Positions 31,741 through 44,500 of a stretch of 64,000 nt of DNA are shown here, piece after piece (within the stretch, counting starts at the first letter, position 1; the number at the start of each line of letters is the position of its first letter). This DNA comes from Annona cherimola. Lineage: Eukaryota > Streptophyta > Magnoliopsida > Magnoliales > Annonaceae. The DNA is taken from positions 57,912,008-57,976,007 of the forward strand of contig CM059973.1 in assembly GCA_030490835.1 (NCBI GenBank), in the 5' to 3' direction. The position numbers and the translations under genes are program-made. The notes below the pieces were generated by a model. It worked only from the letters and a program-made list of their open reading frames with translations. It did not search any database and was not told where the DNA came from.

Positions 31741-31955
31741 ATGCTCCCGGGTGCATACACCCATTTTTTTATTTTTTTGGAAATTTTTTTATAAACCTGT
31801 TAATCTAAGTGTATTTAACATATGTATTAATTTTTACCATTTTTAGAGTGATTTAGATATTTATTTTTTATTTTTGAAAATCAGTGGCATTTTAGGTATT
31901 CGAAAAAACTATAAAAAAAATATATGCACCCGAGAGCATACGATCAGTTCCGTAC
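31738..31955. repeat. MITE with GTATGCTCYCGGGTGCATA-type inverted ends
   Basis: The left end ATGCTCCCGGGTGCATACA is matched in reverse by TATGCACCCGAGAGCATAC on the right. The core contains the stretch (TTTTTACCATTTTTAGAG, then CAGTGGCATTTTAGGTA) shared with copies at about 39040-39350, 46560-46740 and 53250-53400. It is non-coding. Confidence 0.6.
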
Positions 31956-32099
31956 AAATACATTGTTAGTTATATTGTTAGATTTATATTAGTTGAGTAA
32001 AGATTAGAAAAATAAGTACTTAAAATTACTTTTGTCAAAATAGTATACTTGGGATTACTTGAGTTTGTAAGATTTAGGATGTGGTGTTTGAGAATGGAT

Positions 32100-32700
32100 A
32101 AAAATTTTGTCATAAAATTTTTTAAGTTAGAAAAAATGATGTGATATGATGCAAAACGACAATGAGTAAAGAAAATAAAGTTAAAGTAGATAGGGTAATT
32201 ATGGAAAAATAATTAAAAAGTAAGGTAGTTATGTAGGAAGATATGAAAAATGATTTGAAAACAGTATAATTATGAAAAGTAAAATATTTTAAATTAAAAA
32301 ATTTTGAATTGACAACTTCTTGTGATTGTCGAACACACTTATGGTGTGTTTGTTTCACCGTAAAACTTCTTAATATAAATTTTTTTATTTTTTACAATTA
32401 TACTATTTTTAATTATTTTTTTACACCTTCTTATGTAAACTACTTTACTTTTTAATTATTTTTACACGACTACCCATATAACTTACTTATCTATTTTTAC
32501 TTTATTTTTTTATGTTTTATCATTACCATTATCATATCGCATCATTTTCTCTCATTTTAAAAATTTTTATACTAAAAACTTTGCAAATAAAAAATTTTAT
32601 TACTTCCCAAACATACCCTTTAACTACAAATGTTTTCACCATAGTTCTGAAAACGCAATCACTTCTGCTCATTTATGTTTGCCAAAACATTGTTCGTTAA
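32100..32700. repeat. AT-rich MITE copies in both orientations
   Basis: Two adjacent copies, one in each orientation, of the AT-rich repeat whose best copy is at 56448-56738 (hallmarks: GATGTGATAT.ATG, AAAGTTAAAATAGATA, TAGTTGTATAG and their complements). The right copy starts near ATGGTGTGTTTGTTTCACC (32341). More decayed copies lie at about 39710-39950, 41600-41880, 42035-42290, 42890-43110, 51680-51910, 53860-54060, 55190-55440 and 60180-60420. Confidence 0.55.
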
Positions 32701-34734
32701 ATCAGTTCCTTCCCCCCACTTTCTCATGTATATGTTTTCATAGTTTTATAATTTTATAAAAATCCAATTATTTTTTTTATCTTTTCATACAAATATCTCT
32801 ATCCATTTTTACTTTAGTTGCGCTTTGCTGTCATATTCACACATTCAATCCCCACCATTGACATTTACCAAGCAACTACAATAACACAAGGGCAAAACTA
32901 AATGAGTGCATGCATGCGTGTAGGTAGCTAGCGCTCACCAGCAGGTGTGCTGTGTCTTGTTCGATCGGGCGAGTTGTGCGTTGAAACTTGCAAGGCGTGA
33001 AGGGATCAGAGCGCGCAGGTGTTTGATGTAGAAATCTCGCTGCAGCGCCACCTTGTCCTACACCATCACATGCATGCATACATATCTACTATACTATTTC
33101 CCATGCATACCCATTAGTTTTACTTCCTATTCTGTCTCGTGGCTCCCCCAAATCCACACCCAGCTTAGCTCGAAGAACTTTCCTTCCACCAAATCAGTCA
33201 TCAGGCGTGTGGCATCTGGATACGAGTGGAACTCAGCTCACCATACCAGGGCTTACCCAACCCCTAATCTTAATTCTATCTATAAAATCTCAATCCTAAG
33301 TTTAACCTAACTTTATTTATAAAACCTCAACCGTAACTCTATTTTGAAATTCGGACTCAAGTTGAATTTCGGATTAATATCGTACTATCAATATATATTT
33401 AATACTCATTTAATCACAAATCTATTGCTCAAAAAAATCGATTTCTCAAAAAAAATTATTGCAAAAAAAATCTAAAATGACAATTTATTATAAGAAAGTA
33501 AGAAAAATTCAAATACCGCTTAAAAGTATAAAAAAGAAAAATCTATTTTTGGTTTCTTTTCGCATTAAGTAGAATAGTAACCATATTTTAGAAAATGTAG
33601 AAGTACAACCTGTCCATTCTGCAATTTAACATCAATATCACAATCATATATATAATATTAGCATGTAGTCATAAGAGAAACCTTATAATATTAATCACAA
33701 TAAAAGAAAGTAATCTAAAAACTATAATAATATCAAGACAAATAAGATCACGACAAGTTCAAGAATACAACTCCATATTACAACATCTAAGTTAGGTCCA
33801 AGTCTACAACACAAGTCTTAAGTTCGACTAACTACATTATGATATTTAACTTAGATCGTCAAGTTACAACATGAAACATTTTAATTTCCAAGTGTAGTCT
33901 TCATTCTTCTTGTCTTGTGTTATTCTCATCTACCAAGCCAAATTCTTTTTCCCTAAAAGAAAATGCAAAAAATCAATATTATATTATATAATTGAACTTA
34001 AGGAGCATATATATGTATATATATATTCAGATATATAACTAATAACTCCTGTAGATTAATTTCTAGATGGAAGAGGTGGTAAAGAAGCGTTTCCCAATGT
34101 TTTAGAAACTTTCTCTAGAAAAAATAAATATTAGTTTAAAAATAATACTGAGAATAAGTTAAATAATTAAAACATAGAAAAACATATTTTACCTCTTGCA
34201 CATTTGTCTAGTTGATCAACAAATTCTACAAAATTTGAATCGTTTAGAGTTGCTTTGAACCAATCTTTAGTGCAAATCAAACACTCAATCAACATTATCA
34301 ATGAACTACGATATTGGTTAAGAACACATCCTCCAGTGCTAAATGCAAATTTTGATGCAACTATTGAAACAGAAACAACCAAAATATCTTTAATCATAGA
34401 AGATAAAATCGTGTATTTTGTAGTCATTGACCACCTTACTAAAATATCAAATGGTTCTATATCTTTTTCAACTGTATCTTTTAAATAGGCATCAATTTCA
34501 TTTGTAATAACTCCAGCAGTAGTGCTACTCTTGGATTGTCACAGCTTCCATTTTGCACTCTTTGATTCGAATGATAGCTCGCTCACTTCAGAAAAAGAAC
34601 TTATAGTAGTACAAGTATATCTAGATTCATAAGTTCCATACAATTCAATCATTTTATCATACACTTTCTTTGATAATGCACAAACTTGATCCGTAAGAAG
34701 AAAAATATTAAAAAAAAATTCCAAATAGCCTAGC

Positions 34735-36256
34735 TGTAACGCCCCATTTCTAAATATTCACAATAACTAGTCAAAAGGGTACCATATGACCTACGAAAAA
34801 TTCGACAGCATCTCCCCATAATATATAGGGGGTGATATGTAATACACAACTTGTTATTCATAAGCAATTCAATTTCATTTCAATATGTGACCTTCAACTC
34901 TATATTTATATATTTGTATCTTCATATGATAAGGGCATTCATATGGAAGGAAATCATTCAAATTTATCCATACACAACAAGCAAACCGAATGATCATATC
35001 TACATGCATCCACATAAATCGTAATTCAATTCGAAATACTAAATACAATATGTTTGTCAAGATCAAATCTAGCTTAATAACTGTCTACATAATACTAATG
35101 TCAAAAGAGCATAAATTTCAAATAACTTTAATTAGAGATGTTCTAATGGTCTCCAAGATTTGATCTTCCACTTGCCCCATCTTGAGGTTCCCCACCTGAC
35201 CTGGGATCTAAAGAAAAAAATAACAAACCATGTGAGTCTAAATAAACTCAGTAAGTAGATAATGGTTAGCACAAAGTGGAATAAGCAAAGTTTTGGATGC
35301 GCATATCATGATCAAAATAAAACATATGGGTCCGATACCCGCTCAAGATCGTATGCATATAACCACATATAAATAGAATGACATGAACAATCCTCCACTC
35401 ATGTCAATCAAGGGCCATGAACAACCCTCTCCTCATGTCAATCCGGGGCCATGAACAACCCTTTTACAACCAACTATTTTAAATAACACATCATATATGA
35501 CAGACAAGAATACATGTCACAAACCACACATACAACATCAACAAGGTTTACTTTCAATTCAATGTATAGAATTGCCACACGACATTTTAACAAACACATG
35601 GTAGGCCCAGAAAGTGAAAACTTCTAGTTCATACTCTCATTTGAACCGAATCAACTAACATCACATTTTAAGAATACAAAAACTGCTAACGAGTCCTCTA
35701 CTTGAAAAAATCACTCATTCACGGCAAATTTCCCAAAAACCTTGCTTACCCTAACTGTTACGAACACTACGCCCCATACCATGAATTTGTTGAGTGTTAC
35801 GCATTCCCACCAGTTTCATATCTTGTTTAATATGAGATTTCATCATTCAATCAAGAAAGGGCGGCATCTACTTACTTTAATCATGATTTTCCCCAAAAAC
35901 AGCGACCCTAGGCTTGGATTGCAGAAATTCGGAGCTTCTTTGATTGGAATCGATGACCTTCAAGGCAGTTGGTAGAGTTTTCTTGAAGAAATCTACAGCT
36001 GGATCGAAGTAAATAGGAGGGAAAGAAGAAGCAGAGAACAGGAAGAGAAGAAGAGGGAAACTTAGTCGGGCGCAAATGAAAGATGAAGCCCTAGCTCACG
36101 GGCTCCGTTTTATAACCGAACCTCCATCGAGTCAGGTGGGGCCGGAGCATGGGTTATTAATCCATTAATATCATAAATTCCTAGTAGCATGTTCATAAAT
36201 TACCTCATAATAGAGAAGGGTTATAATGAAAAAAAATAAAATACCCGGTCCTCACA
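34735..36256 (-). repeat. Gypsy-type solo LTR inside the hAT gene
   Basis: 1522 bp; minus orientation starts TGTGAGGACCGGGTA and ends GGGGCGTTACA. Perfect duplications CTAGC flank it (34730-34734 and 36257-36261), and the hAT frame (IVFDPQYKL into FFFNIFLLTDQ) resumes across it. No internal region remains. The termini resemble those of chromovirus LTRs, but the sequence is a different family from LTR 28958-31485. Confidence 0.9.
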
Positions 36257-36389
36257 CTAGCTTGTACTGTGGATCAAATACTATCGCAATGAGTAAGTAA
36301 ATATTGAACTTGTCAACAGAACCACAATACTTTGCAAATTTTTCCTTCATGTTGTTGCACATTTGAAGAATGATAAGGTTATTATTCTC

Positions 36390-36821
36390 AATTGAAAATA
36401 TATTTAATCAGTCTTGAATCGCATCACGTTGAGAGAAATAGTATGGGGAAGCAATATATTTAGTACCCGACAAGATATCAGTAGCTTCAAAAATCAAGAC
36501 CAAGAAGTCACAAAGGACTCTAGCGTGGTTTCAATCTTCTTCAAGAGGACGACTAGTGCTTCTAAAGCTTACATCATTTACTTCAAGATGTTTGAAAGTC
36601 ATTTCAATTGAAAATATATTTAATCCGTCTTGAATCGCATCAAGTTGAGAAAAATAGTATGGGGAAGCAATATATTTAGTACCCGACAAGATATCAGTAG
36701 CTTCAAAAATCAAGACCAAGAAGTCGCAAAGGACTCTAGCGTGATTTCAATCTTCTTCAAGAGGACGACTAGTGCTTCTAAAGCTTACATCATTCACTTC
36801 AAGATATTTGAAAGTCATTTC
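36390..36821 (-). repeat. 216-bp tandem duplication within the hAT gene
   Basis: Two adjacent copies, 36390-36605 and 36606-36821, differing at only a few positions. The length is a multiple of three, so both copies translate in the same frame on the minus strand (FEATDILSGTKY, EMTFK.LEVNDVSFRSTS). The divergence is low compared with the decay of the rest of the gene. Confidence 0.92.
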
Positions 36822-37959
36822 AAATGGTAGAGCATGCTTCAACATCAAGTATTTTGAATTCCAATGTGTTGACATATCTAAATACAAAGACATTTTACTC
36901 AAAATTCTAACACTTTCACAAGATTTTTCAAATGCTTGTTCTCTACTAGGAGAACTCTTTACCCACTTTATTCTATTATGAATTTGAGCAATGGAATCCT
37001 TAATCTGATCAGTTCCCTCCTTCACGACCAAATTTAAAATGCGTATAACACAACAAGCATACAAAGATTCCCCACCCCCAAAGAGAGCTTTCTTCATTTT
37101 TAAATTCAAACACAAAATATTTAGCACAACATCATTGGTCGATGCATTGTCAACAGTAAAAGTACACACTTGTCTAATATTCCAAAGCATTCAGATATTC
37201 TTCAATTGCATTAGCAATAGCTTCACTTATGCGTGGTAAAGGAAGAATACAAAAGTTAAGCATACGCTTTTGAAGAGTCCAGTTGGAGTCTATAAAATGA
37301 GCATTCAGACATAAATACCCAATATTCTGATTTCAAGTCCATAAATCTGTTGTCAGGCATACACATTGAACAATCTCACTAAAAATCTTCCATAATTTAG
37401 CCTTCTCCAAACTGTATATTTTAAAGATTTCTTTCACAATTGTAATCCTTGAAACATGTTTAATGAGTGGCTGAATAATTTTAGAAAATTCTCTAAACCC
37501 TTCTTTCGTAACAAATTTAAACAACAATTCACCAAGAATAGTCATTCATGTCATTGCTCTTTTATAAGCTTCTTGGTCAAATTTCCAATGATATAACATT
37601 TCTATCATCATCTATTACTGTTTGAAATGATAATAAGCGTTGACCCTTAGCTCTTTTGTTGGTATTATACGTACATAACTTTAAGTGTCTAGTTAATGTA
37701 CTAGCTCCTTGAGTACTTGGATGCTTAAGTTTAATCTTACAATATATATAAATATCCCATGCCACTTTTCCATCTTTATCTAAAATCCTTTCAAATTATT
37801 CCCAAATTGGTGATGAATTATCCTTTTTGCCTTTTTCGAAAGAGGCTCATTTGCATCTGAACCTTCTGTAAGATGAATAGTGTTTGAAGCAGTTGTTGTA
37901 TTATTAATATTGATCTCTTTTTCAGTGGTCTTGTCTTGCATGTTACTTGAACTGTCCAT

Positions 37960-39034
37960 ATTTTATTAACCACCTAGATATCATTTTCATAAAATATAAT
38001 CACAATTGGAGATTTCTGTTTCAATCCCAACAATTCTACCTATATTATATCAATAACCAAATTAAACCAAAACATTAATCAATGCATATCAACACAAACA
38101 TACATAATGGCAAAAAAATTTAGAATGCATGCATATACAATAGTTGACATTCCCCTGACAGGAAATGGTGACCAAAAATGTAGTTATACTCTCACAATAG
38201 TTAGAGATAAGCTTAAACACTTGCCATCCGTCCTCCACTTAGTCTCTTATACAAGGAATCTCGTACAATCTTCAATGATTGTAGTACCATATTGTTGGCA
38301 TTTAATTTATAACTACTGCAAAATTATTAGAGTTAAACCATACTATAGGCTTGTAGCATAACTTGAACAACAATTGGTGATGGAATCAGACCATTGCAAA
38401 ATTATTAGTGTTAAACCATACTACAATCAATCAGTTCGATGGATGCCTGCAATCCTTAATAATTTACATAAGCTGCTAAGGATTTCTCTTTTTTATGAGC
38501 TTTTTTTATTCATTTTCGATGGCCAGTAATCAGTCCGATGGCAATGCCTAAACCATCATTCGAACAGATCAGCTGGAAATGGTATTAGAGAAGAACCAGA
38601 CAATTGGTCATCACAACAGCTGGAATAGTGGTCGGTCTCAGCTGGAAATGGACTTTTTGAAAAAATGATAACAAAGAAAATGACAACAGACTCAAACAAA
38701 TGGAGAAGAAAATGAAATTACTGAAACATTAAAGGAGATAGTCAGATAAGCCGAGCATTTCAATATCAGAAGAAATCGATGCAAATCAACAATGCAGATG
38801 GATGAATTCGGTGGCTGAGAATGGTGGATTGAATGAGGAAGACAGCGGCGGCAATGGGTGGAAAGCATACGGTGATGGCGACTGAGAACAGAGGATCGGT
38901 GAGAAGAGGAAGGCGAGGCAGACGGTGTCGGCGATGGCTAGAATACGTTGAGAAGAGGAAGGCAAGAAGTGAGGAATAGCGATGGCGTTCGATCGGTGAG
39001 GATAGATGAATGGAGGAGGCGCCTGATCTTTTCA
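37960..39034. other. Intergenic stretch upstream of the hAT gene
   Basis: AT-rich sequence with no supported gene. From about 38760 a purine-rich, GC-richer part begins (GGAAGGCGAGGCAGACGG near 38910) that partly resembles sequence at 39410-39480, as if flanking the palindrome in the same orientation. It may be the 5' end of the hAT element, but no inverted terminus was found. Confidence 0.4.
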
Positions 39035-39350
39035 GTACGGCCCAAAAACTTATTTTTTTTATTTTTTTTATTTTTTTCACGGGTAAGTAAATCTAGGTGT
39101 ATTAAATTTATAAACCAAGTTTTACCATTTTTGGATATTTTTAAGTATTTTTTTGGATTTTTAAACACAGTGGCATTTCCGTAATTTTCTAAGATCTAAA
39201 AATTACAAAAATGTCACTGTGTTTAAAAATCCAAAAAAATATCTAAAAACATCCAAAAATGGTAAAACTTGATTATAGATTTAATACACCTAAGTTTACT
39301 TAACCATGGAAAAAAAAATGAAAAAATAATTAAAAAATAGGTTTTTGGGC
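39035..39350. repeat. Large imperfect palindrome (about 150-bp arms)
   Basis: Left arm 39035-39187 (GGCCCAAAAAC ... ACAGTGGCATTTCCGTAA) is repeated in reverse at 39200-39350 (...GGTTTTTGGGCC), with a center of about 10 bp at 39190. The arms contain the same core (TTTTACCATTTTTGGAT) as the MITEs at 31738 and 53205. The structure is that of two MITE copies head to head, or a fold-back element, and could give a long hairpin RNA. Outside the arms, TGATCTTTTCAG (left) and CTGAAAAGATCA (39380, right) extend the symmetry after a short insertion. Confidence 0.8.
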
Positions 39351-39959
39351 CAAACGCACAAAGGAGGTCATGCATCCGGCCTGAAAAGATCAGGTCTCAA
39401 TGGAGGAAAGACAGCGCCACAGCGGTCGGTCTCGATGGCTAGAAGACTACAAAAGGAGGAAGGCAAAGCAAGGGTGGGGGGGGCGCTAAGGTTCAGTAGA
39501 AATTTTTATTTTATATGGGGACATATTAAATAATAATATTTCACAACATCTAGCTCCAAGTTCAGGTTTACAGTCTCTGGGTTTGCTTAAACCCGAGACT
39601 GACCCCCGACTTGAAATCAGGCTCGGGTTGAAAACCATGTAGTTTTAGAACTGCTCGTCCTCGGGTTTGGGCCGAACCCGACCCAAGTCGCACCCTTACA
39701 TCTAGATTTATTGGAGTGTTTGGCAATTTGTAAATGGATGGAATGAATTGTTAAACTTTTCCATCTCAAACTTTTCACTCTAAAAAATTATCCTAGCTTT
39801 TTAATTATTTATTTTACATTTTTATATAACTGTCCTAATTTTCAATTATTTATACACCGCTACTCCTTCAACTAATTTTTAACCCCACAAATTTTTTCTT
39901 ACAAAAGTTTTATCACTTTTGAAATATACACTATTTTTCAATATTTTTACACAACTAAT
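39351..39959. other. Intergenic DNA beside a copia solo LTR
   Basis: A purine-rich stretch with a G-run near 39478, then sequence rich in CGGGTT/AACCCG words (39580-39690), then AT-rich MITE sequence (39710-39950) in which the copia LTR inserted. No gene. Confidence 0.5.
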
Positions 39960-41593
39960 TGTTGGGTCCCGAATAGATGGCAAAACCCAAGAGGGGAGGG
40001 GTGAATTGGGTTCTTAAAAATTTCTTTGATATACTTGAAAACTTAACCCCTTGTAGAATTAATCCCCTTGAATGAAGAAACTGAATGGAAAGCAAAGTAA
40101 TAAAGAGAGCACAAATAAAAGCAAGTAGACAAGGATTTTATAGTGGTTCGGGCAACCTCCCTACTCCACTCTTCCAAGCTCACACTCCTTGTGACTTGGG
40201 TTCCACTATTGTATTCCGCGAATACAACTAGAGCCTCTTGCTCTCTTCTAGATTCTAGCTCTAGGGGGCATATACAACCAGAGCCTCTTGCTCTCTTCTA
40301 GATTCTAGCTCTAGGGGGCATCAAACACTTAGCACAAGTAGGTGATGAGTCACACTCCAATCACACACTACTTTGCTACCTCTTGATCTTAGCTACGCAA
40401 GCTAAATCAAGTTCAACACAAACAGGTAAACAATAAAAGTAAACTACACTTTACAGGTGTGTAGAAACGATTTAGCACAGGGAAGAACTTGTAGATGATG
40501 GCTTTGAAGTTTCTGAATGTAGCTCTTGCAACTTGAAGCACAATTCTTCCTCTCTTGATTGGCTTGATCACTTTAATGCTCTTGTAGATAGGAGTTATGC
40601 TCACTTAATGTTTTCCAACTACTTCCCTCGTTCACATTAACTCCCTTTTATAATTTTGGAGGGAATCCGAACGTTAGAAGGTAGGTGGCGCGCATTTAAT
40701 GCGCCAACGTTCGAATTAATTCCGACCGTTGCGACCCAAGTCGCAGGTGGAGTCGACTTCGGGTGCGACTTCACCCAAGTCGCAGATGAAGTCGACTTCG
40801 GGTGCGACTTCGCGAACTTCGGTCTTCAGTTTCAACGCTGGAAGGTTTTGCCCACTTGAAGTCGATCATGAAGTCGACTTGGCTTTGCGACTTCACCCAA
40901 GTCGCAGATGGGGTCGACTTGGCCTTGCGACTTCACTGTCATGATGTTCTTGAACATTTGTGAATCTTGAAAGTCTTGACTTTGATTCATCTTGTATCTT
41001 GACTCATGTAATCTTAGATATCTTCTTGATTTGAATGATTGAGTTTATGCTTCTTGCTTGTACTTGGATTTGTCTTCAAATGTTTCAGCTTGAGTATCTA
41101 TGTTGCCTTGATCTTCATCTTCATTTAGTTTGGCTTGAAATCAAGTAATCCAGAACTTGTCATTTGAAGTTTTCCGTCTGCCTGAGCGAAGTCGATGTCT
41201 GAGTCGACTTCGGCTGCGACTTCACCTCAAGTCGCACGTGGAGTCGACTTGGGGTGCGACTTCGGCATTCTGCTGTTTCGAATTCAACTCTGGAAGGTTT
41301 CGCCCGACTGAAGTCGATGGTGAGGTCGACTTCGTTTGCGACTTGGCTACCCAAGTCGCAGGTGGAGTCGACTTGGCCTGCGACTTCACCTTCCCTTCTT
41401 CCGTTTTCAGCTCTGGACGTTCTGCATGTTTGAAGTCGATCATGGAGTCGACTTGGGGATCGACTTGGCCTTCCTAACTTGATTTTCTTCAAAATGTATA
41501 TTCCTTAAACATTTCACAAACTTGTTAGTAGCCAAGACATACTCAAATTGATTTGTTAATCATCAAAACATAGATTTAGCTATATTTCCAACA
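39960..41593 (-). repeat. Copia solo LTR (element 1 family)
   Basis: 1634 bp; minus orientation starts TGTTGGAAATATAGC and ends CGGGACCCAACA. Perfect 5-bp duplications CTAAT flank it (39955-39959 and 41594-41598). GTCGAC arrays lie at about 40735-40940 and 41185-41470, an AACGTTCGAATT...ACCGTT box around 40706-40732, and two CTAGAGC hairpin units at about 40222-40325. No internal region is left. Confidence 0.95.
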
Positions 41594-41598
41594 CTAAT

Positions 41599-44500
41599 CC
41601 TACAACTAATTTTTACCCCCATAAATTTTTTCTTACAAAAATTTTATCAATTCTGGAACACACACTAAAAGTTAATTATATAAGTAAGGTATATAAAAGT
41701 TTGTAATGTATGTAACTTTTGAAATCATAAATAAATAAAATAGATATGAATAAATATGATAAACGATTTAAATTTTTCAAGAAATTATTTCAAAATTTAA
41801 AAAATAAAGGATAAAGATGAAATATTTTAAATTTAAAAAGTAAAAATGGGAATGGAGGATTCTGCTTATGTGAGCATTGAATGAATCCTCAAAGAAGAAA
41901 TACATGTTGTCATTGGTGTTGGGGGCCGGCTATTTAACATGAATCATTCATCAAAATAGAAATACGGGTGAATGTATGCAAATGACCATACGCGCTGACA
42001 TGGATGCAAGGTTCTTGATGGATCCGATCCACGAAAGGTGTGTTTAGTTGGGAGTAAAGATTTTCAATAAAAAAAATAATATAATATAGTAAGGATAATT
42101 AATAGATGCAAAGATAACAAAATTAAAATAAATAATTTAGTTGTATGAGTAACTGTGTAGAAATGACTGAAAAATAAGGTAGTTTGTATAAAAAAAATGA
42201 AAAATAATTTAAAAATAAAAGAATTATAAATAATGGAAAAAAAAATTTTAAAATTTTAGGTGTCAACTTTTTTTTAGCCCATAAAACACTCCCGAATAAC
42301 GCGATTGATTGGTAGCTAGGGAGCTATCGAACCTGAACGCGTCTGTGCTGCGCTTTGCTCTGAATGTGCGTGGGCTGCGCTGACGGAATAAAGGCAGATG
42401 GATGGGTAGCTAGATACTGCGGTTGGTATGGGCACGCAATTCAAGGTTTCTCGTCTGTGCTTTTGTGTGAAAGCGAACATCAAGCCAGCAAGCCCGTTTG
42501 GTCGACAGATCGGTCGGTCACTCGATCGCTCATTCATCAGTCATGACGAGACCAGACCAGACGACACATCGCAAAGCATGGCATTTTGGCAGATACTCGG
42601 TACGAACGACATCGATCCTACTCAAACTTGGGAACGTGGATTCATTCCTGCCGCATTATCAAAATAATCGCAAGAATCAATAAATAATAGAGTAACTTAT
42701 AAATATATTCCCGGAAATACATCATAATTGCAAATATACACACTTAGTTTTAAACGTTGGAAATAATCTCTACATAATTTAATCACAACTACAAATATAT
42801 TAATATCGGCATAAGGTCATCCTATTTCTATTAGGACACCATTACAATATGAATATATTTACAAATATATATAATAAACTATGTAAGTAATATTTTTTTT
42901 ATTCGTTTAGCACAAAAGTTTTCAAAATGAGAGGAAATTATGTGATATCATAAATAAAATAATAAATAGTAAAGAGAATAAAGTTAAAATAGATAAGTTA
43001 GATATATATAAGTAGTTGTGTAAAAGTGACCAAAAAGTATGATAGTTTTATAGGAAAAAGTAAAAAAAAAAAATTAAAATAAGGTAGTTATAGAGAGTAA
43101 AAAATTGTTTGTCCAAACCATATAAGATTTTTGAATGGAATCTATATCTAGGATGAGAATGTAATGATATGTATCAAGAACGAGTAAAGTTGTACTTGAA
43201 ATTGAAAAATATGTTTTGGAAATTGAAAAGCTGTCTTGGAAATAGTGATACAAATTCAATCTAAGCAGTTTGTATGGCTTAGAACACCCACCTAAATATC
43301 GAAAAGTTTTTAGTGTTAGCAAACAACTCGTGGTATAAAAACAATATACAAATATACCTATCTAGCTAGTATATATTTGCAAATGTATCCATGTCATAAC
43401 AATATTATGATGACGCCATAATAAAATAGAATATTTGCAATTATGGTTAAGCTATGTGAGATTATTTGCAATTTTTAAAACTTGATAGGTATATTTGCTA
43501 TTATGATTAAACTATATAAGCATATTTACAAATTTCTCTTAATATAATACTCCATTTCTTACAGAAAATTACTAATAGCCAAACTAATAGCATAGGAGCA
43601 CAAGAGAAAATTTCATTTTTTGCAACTGATGTTTTAATATTTTTATAAGACTCTTAAATTACATTTGTATCTCCATTTTTTCAAGATAATTTTCAATTTG
43701 TAAGAAGATTTTTTTAATTTTCAATACAACTTTTTATATTTCTAAGAAAACTATTCCCATTCAAAATATACATTATTGCATTGTCATTCCAATTTTAAAT
43801 TTCATATAAGAACCTTGTATAGTTTGAAACACAAATGTACTACGGCTACAAATAACTTTTTTAATTATATCGGCTACAAATTTTTTTTTTTAAGAACTGT
43901 CGGCTACAAATATTTAATTGCACTAACTGATGGAATCTGATTAAACATGGCTATTTTTCATATCGAATGCAACTAAAGGAATGTTTAATGCTGCCACGAA
44001 AATTTTGCCTCAAATAATCATAAAATTTTGCCTGCAACTAATACTTATCTATATTTGGCAACAAATGCAATTAAATTTGGCTGAAAAAGATTACCACATG
44101 TAAGAAATTTGATGTGATGGTAAATTTCAATTGTACGTCAAAACATTATGCATATGATTGAGAAAATTCACACACTCTCTGTAAACTTTCTTCTGCATAG
44201 AAAATGAATGAAATAAAATATAGCTTTAGATCACGTGCCACGGCTGCAGTGCATTAACTGAATATATGTTACTATCAAAATTGTGCTATTTTTTAACCGA
44301 TTTTATATTTTTGCCGACGTGATTTGAAATTTGATAAATTTGCAGCCGCATGCTTGTGACATGTAAGGACCAAGCCAGTTAGGACCGGTGACCATAGAAA
44401 ATATTTTATAATTTGTTGATTTTTTAACACTTATGCAATATCAACTTAGGTATTTATTTTCTCAAATTTTAGCAATTTTTTGAATTATTTACATAAAAGG

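Larger units (their letters stand above)
31486..34166. other. Intergenic AT-rich DNA with short repeats
   Basis: No gene is supported. The stretch holds a SINE-like unit (31587-31740), a short MITE with inverted ends (31738-31955), and AT-rich MITE copies (32100-32700). The GC-richer part at 32870-33260 has only short ORFs and no recognisable protein. From 33300 to 34166 I see only low-complexity A/T-rich sequence. Confidence 0.6.
34167..37959 (-). pseudogene. hAT-family transposase gene, decayed and interrupted
   Basis: Pieces of one hAT transposase in order on the minus strand: start ATG at 37959; a BED-finger remnant (STQGASTLTRHLKLC, first Cys pair lost); the catalytic-domain part (37545-37333, then 37190-36747, with FTVDNASTNDVV and THWNSKYLMLK); a block ending IVFDPQYKL, split by a solo LTR; SFSEVSELSFESK; and the C-terminal dimerisation region (SIVASKFAFSTGGCVLNQYR, SLIMLIECLICTKDW) at 34427-34167. 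Several frameshifts and stops separate the pieces, and a 216-bp tandem duplication lies inside. Element termini were not identified. hAT transposases excise and insert the element with 8-bp duplications; this one is inactive. Confidence 0.85.

Noticed and set aside
39546..39705. Repeated 8-mer ACATCTAG around 144 bp, resembling a hAT target duplication
   Set aside because: The enclosed ends (CTCCAAG and CACCCTT) are not inverted repeats, so a chance repeat is as likely.
17998..41598. Same target duplication CTAAT for element 1 (17998-18002) and the solo LTR at 39960
   Set aside because: Only one side is visible for element 1 and a 5-bp match is about 1 in 1000; flanking DNA (coding versus AT-rich MITE) shows no common target motif.
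42300..42670. Possible host gene in a GC-richer stretch
   Set aside because: Only overlapping short ORFs in several frames, no recognisable motif and no convincing splice structure.
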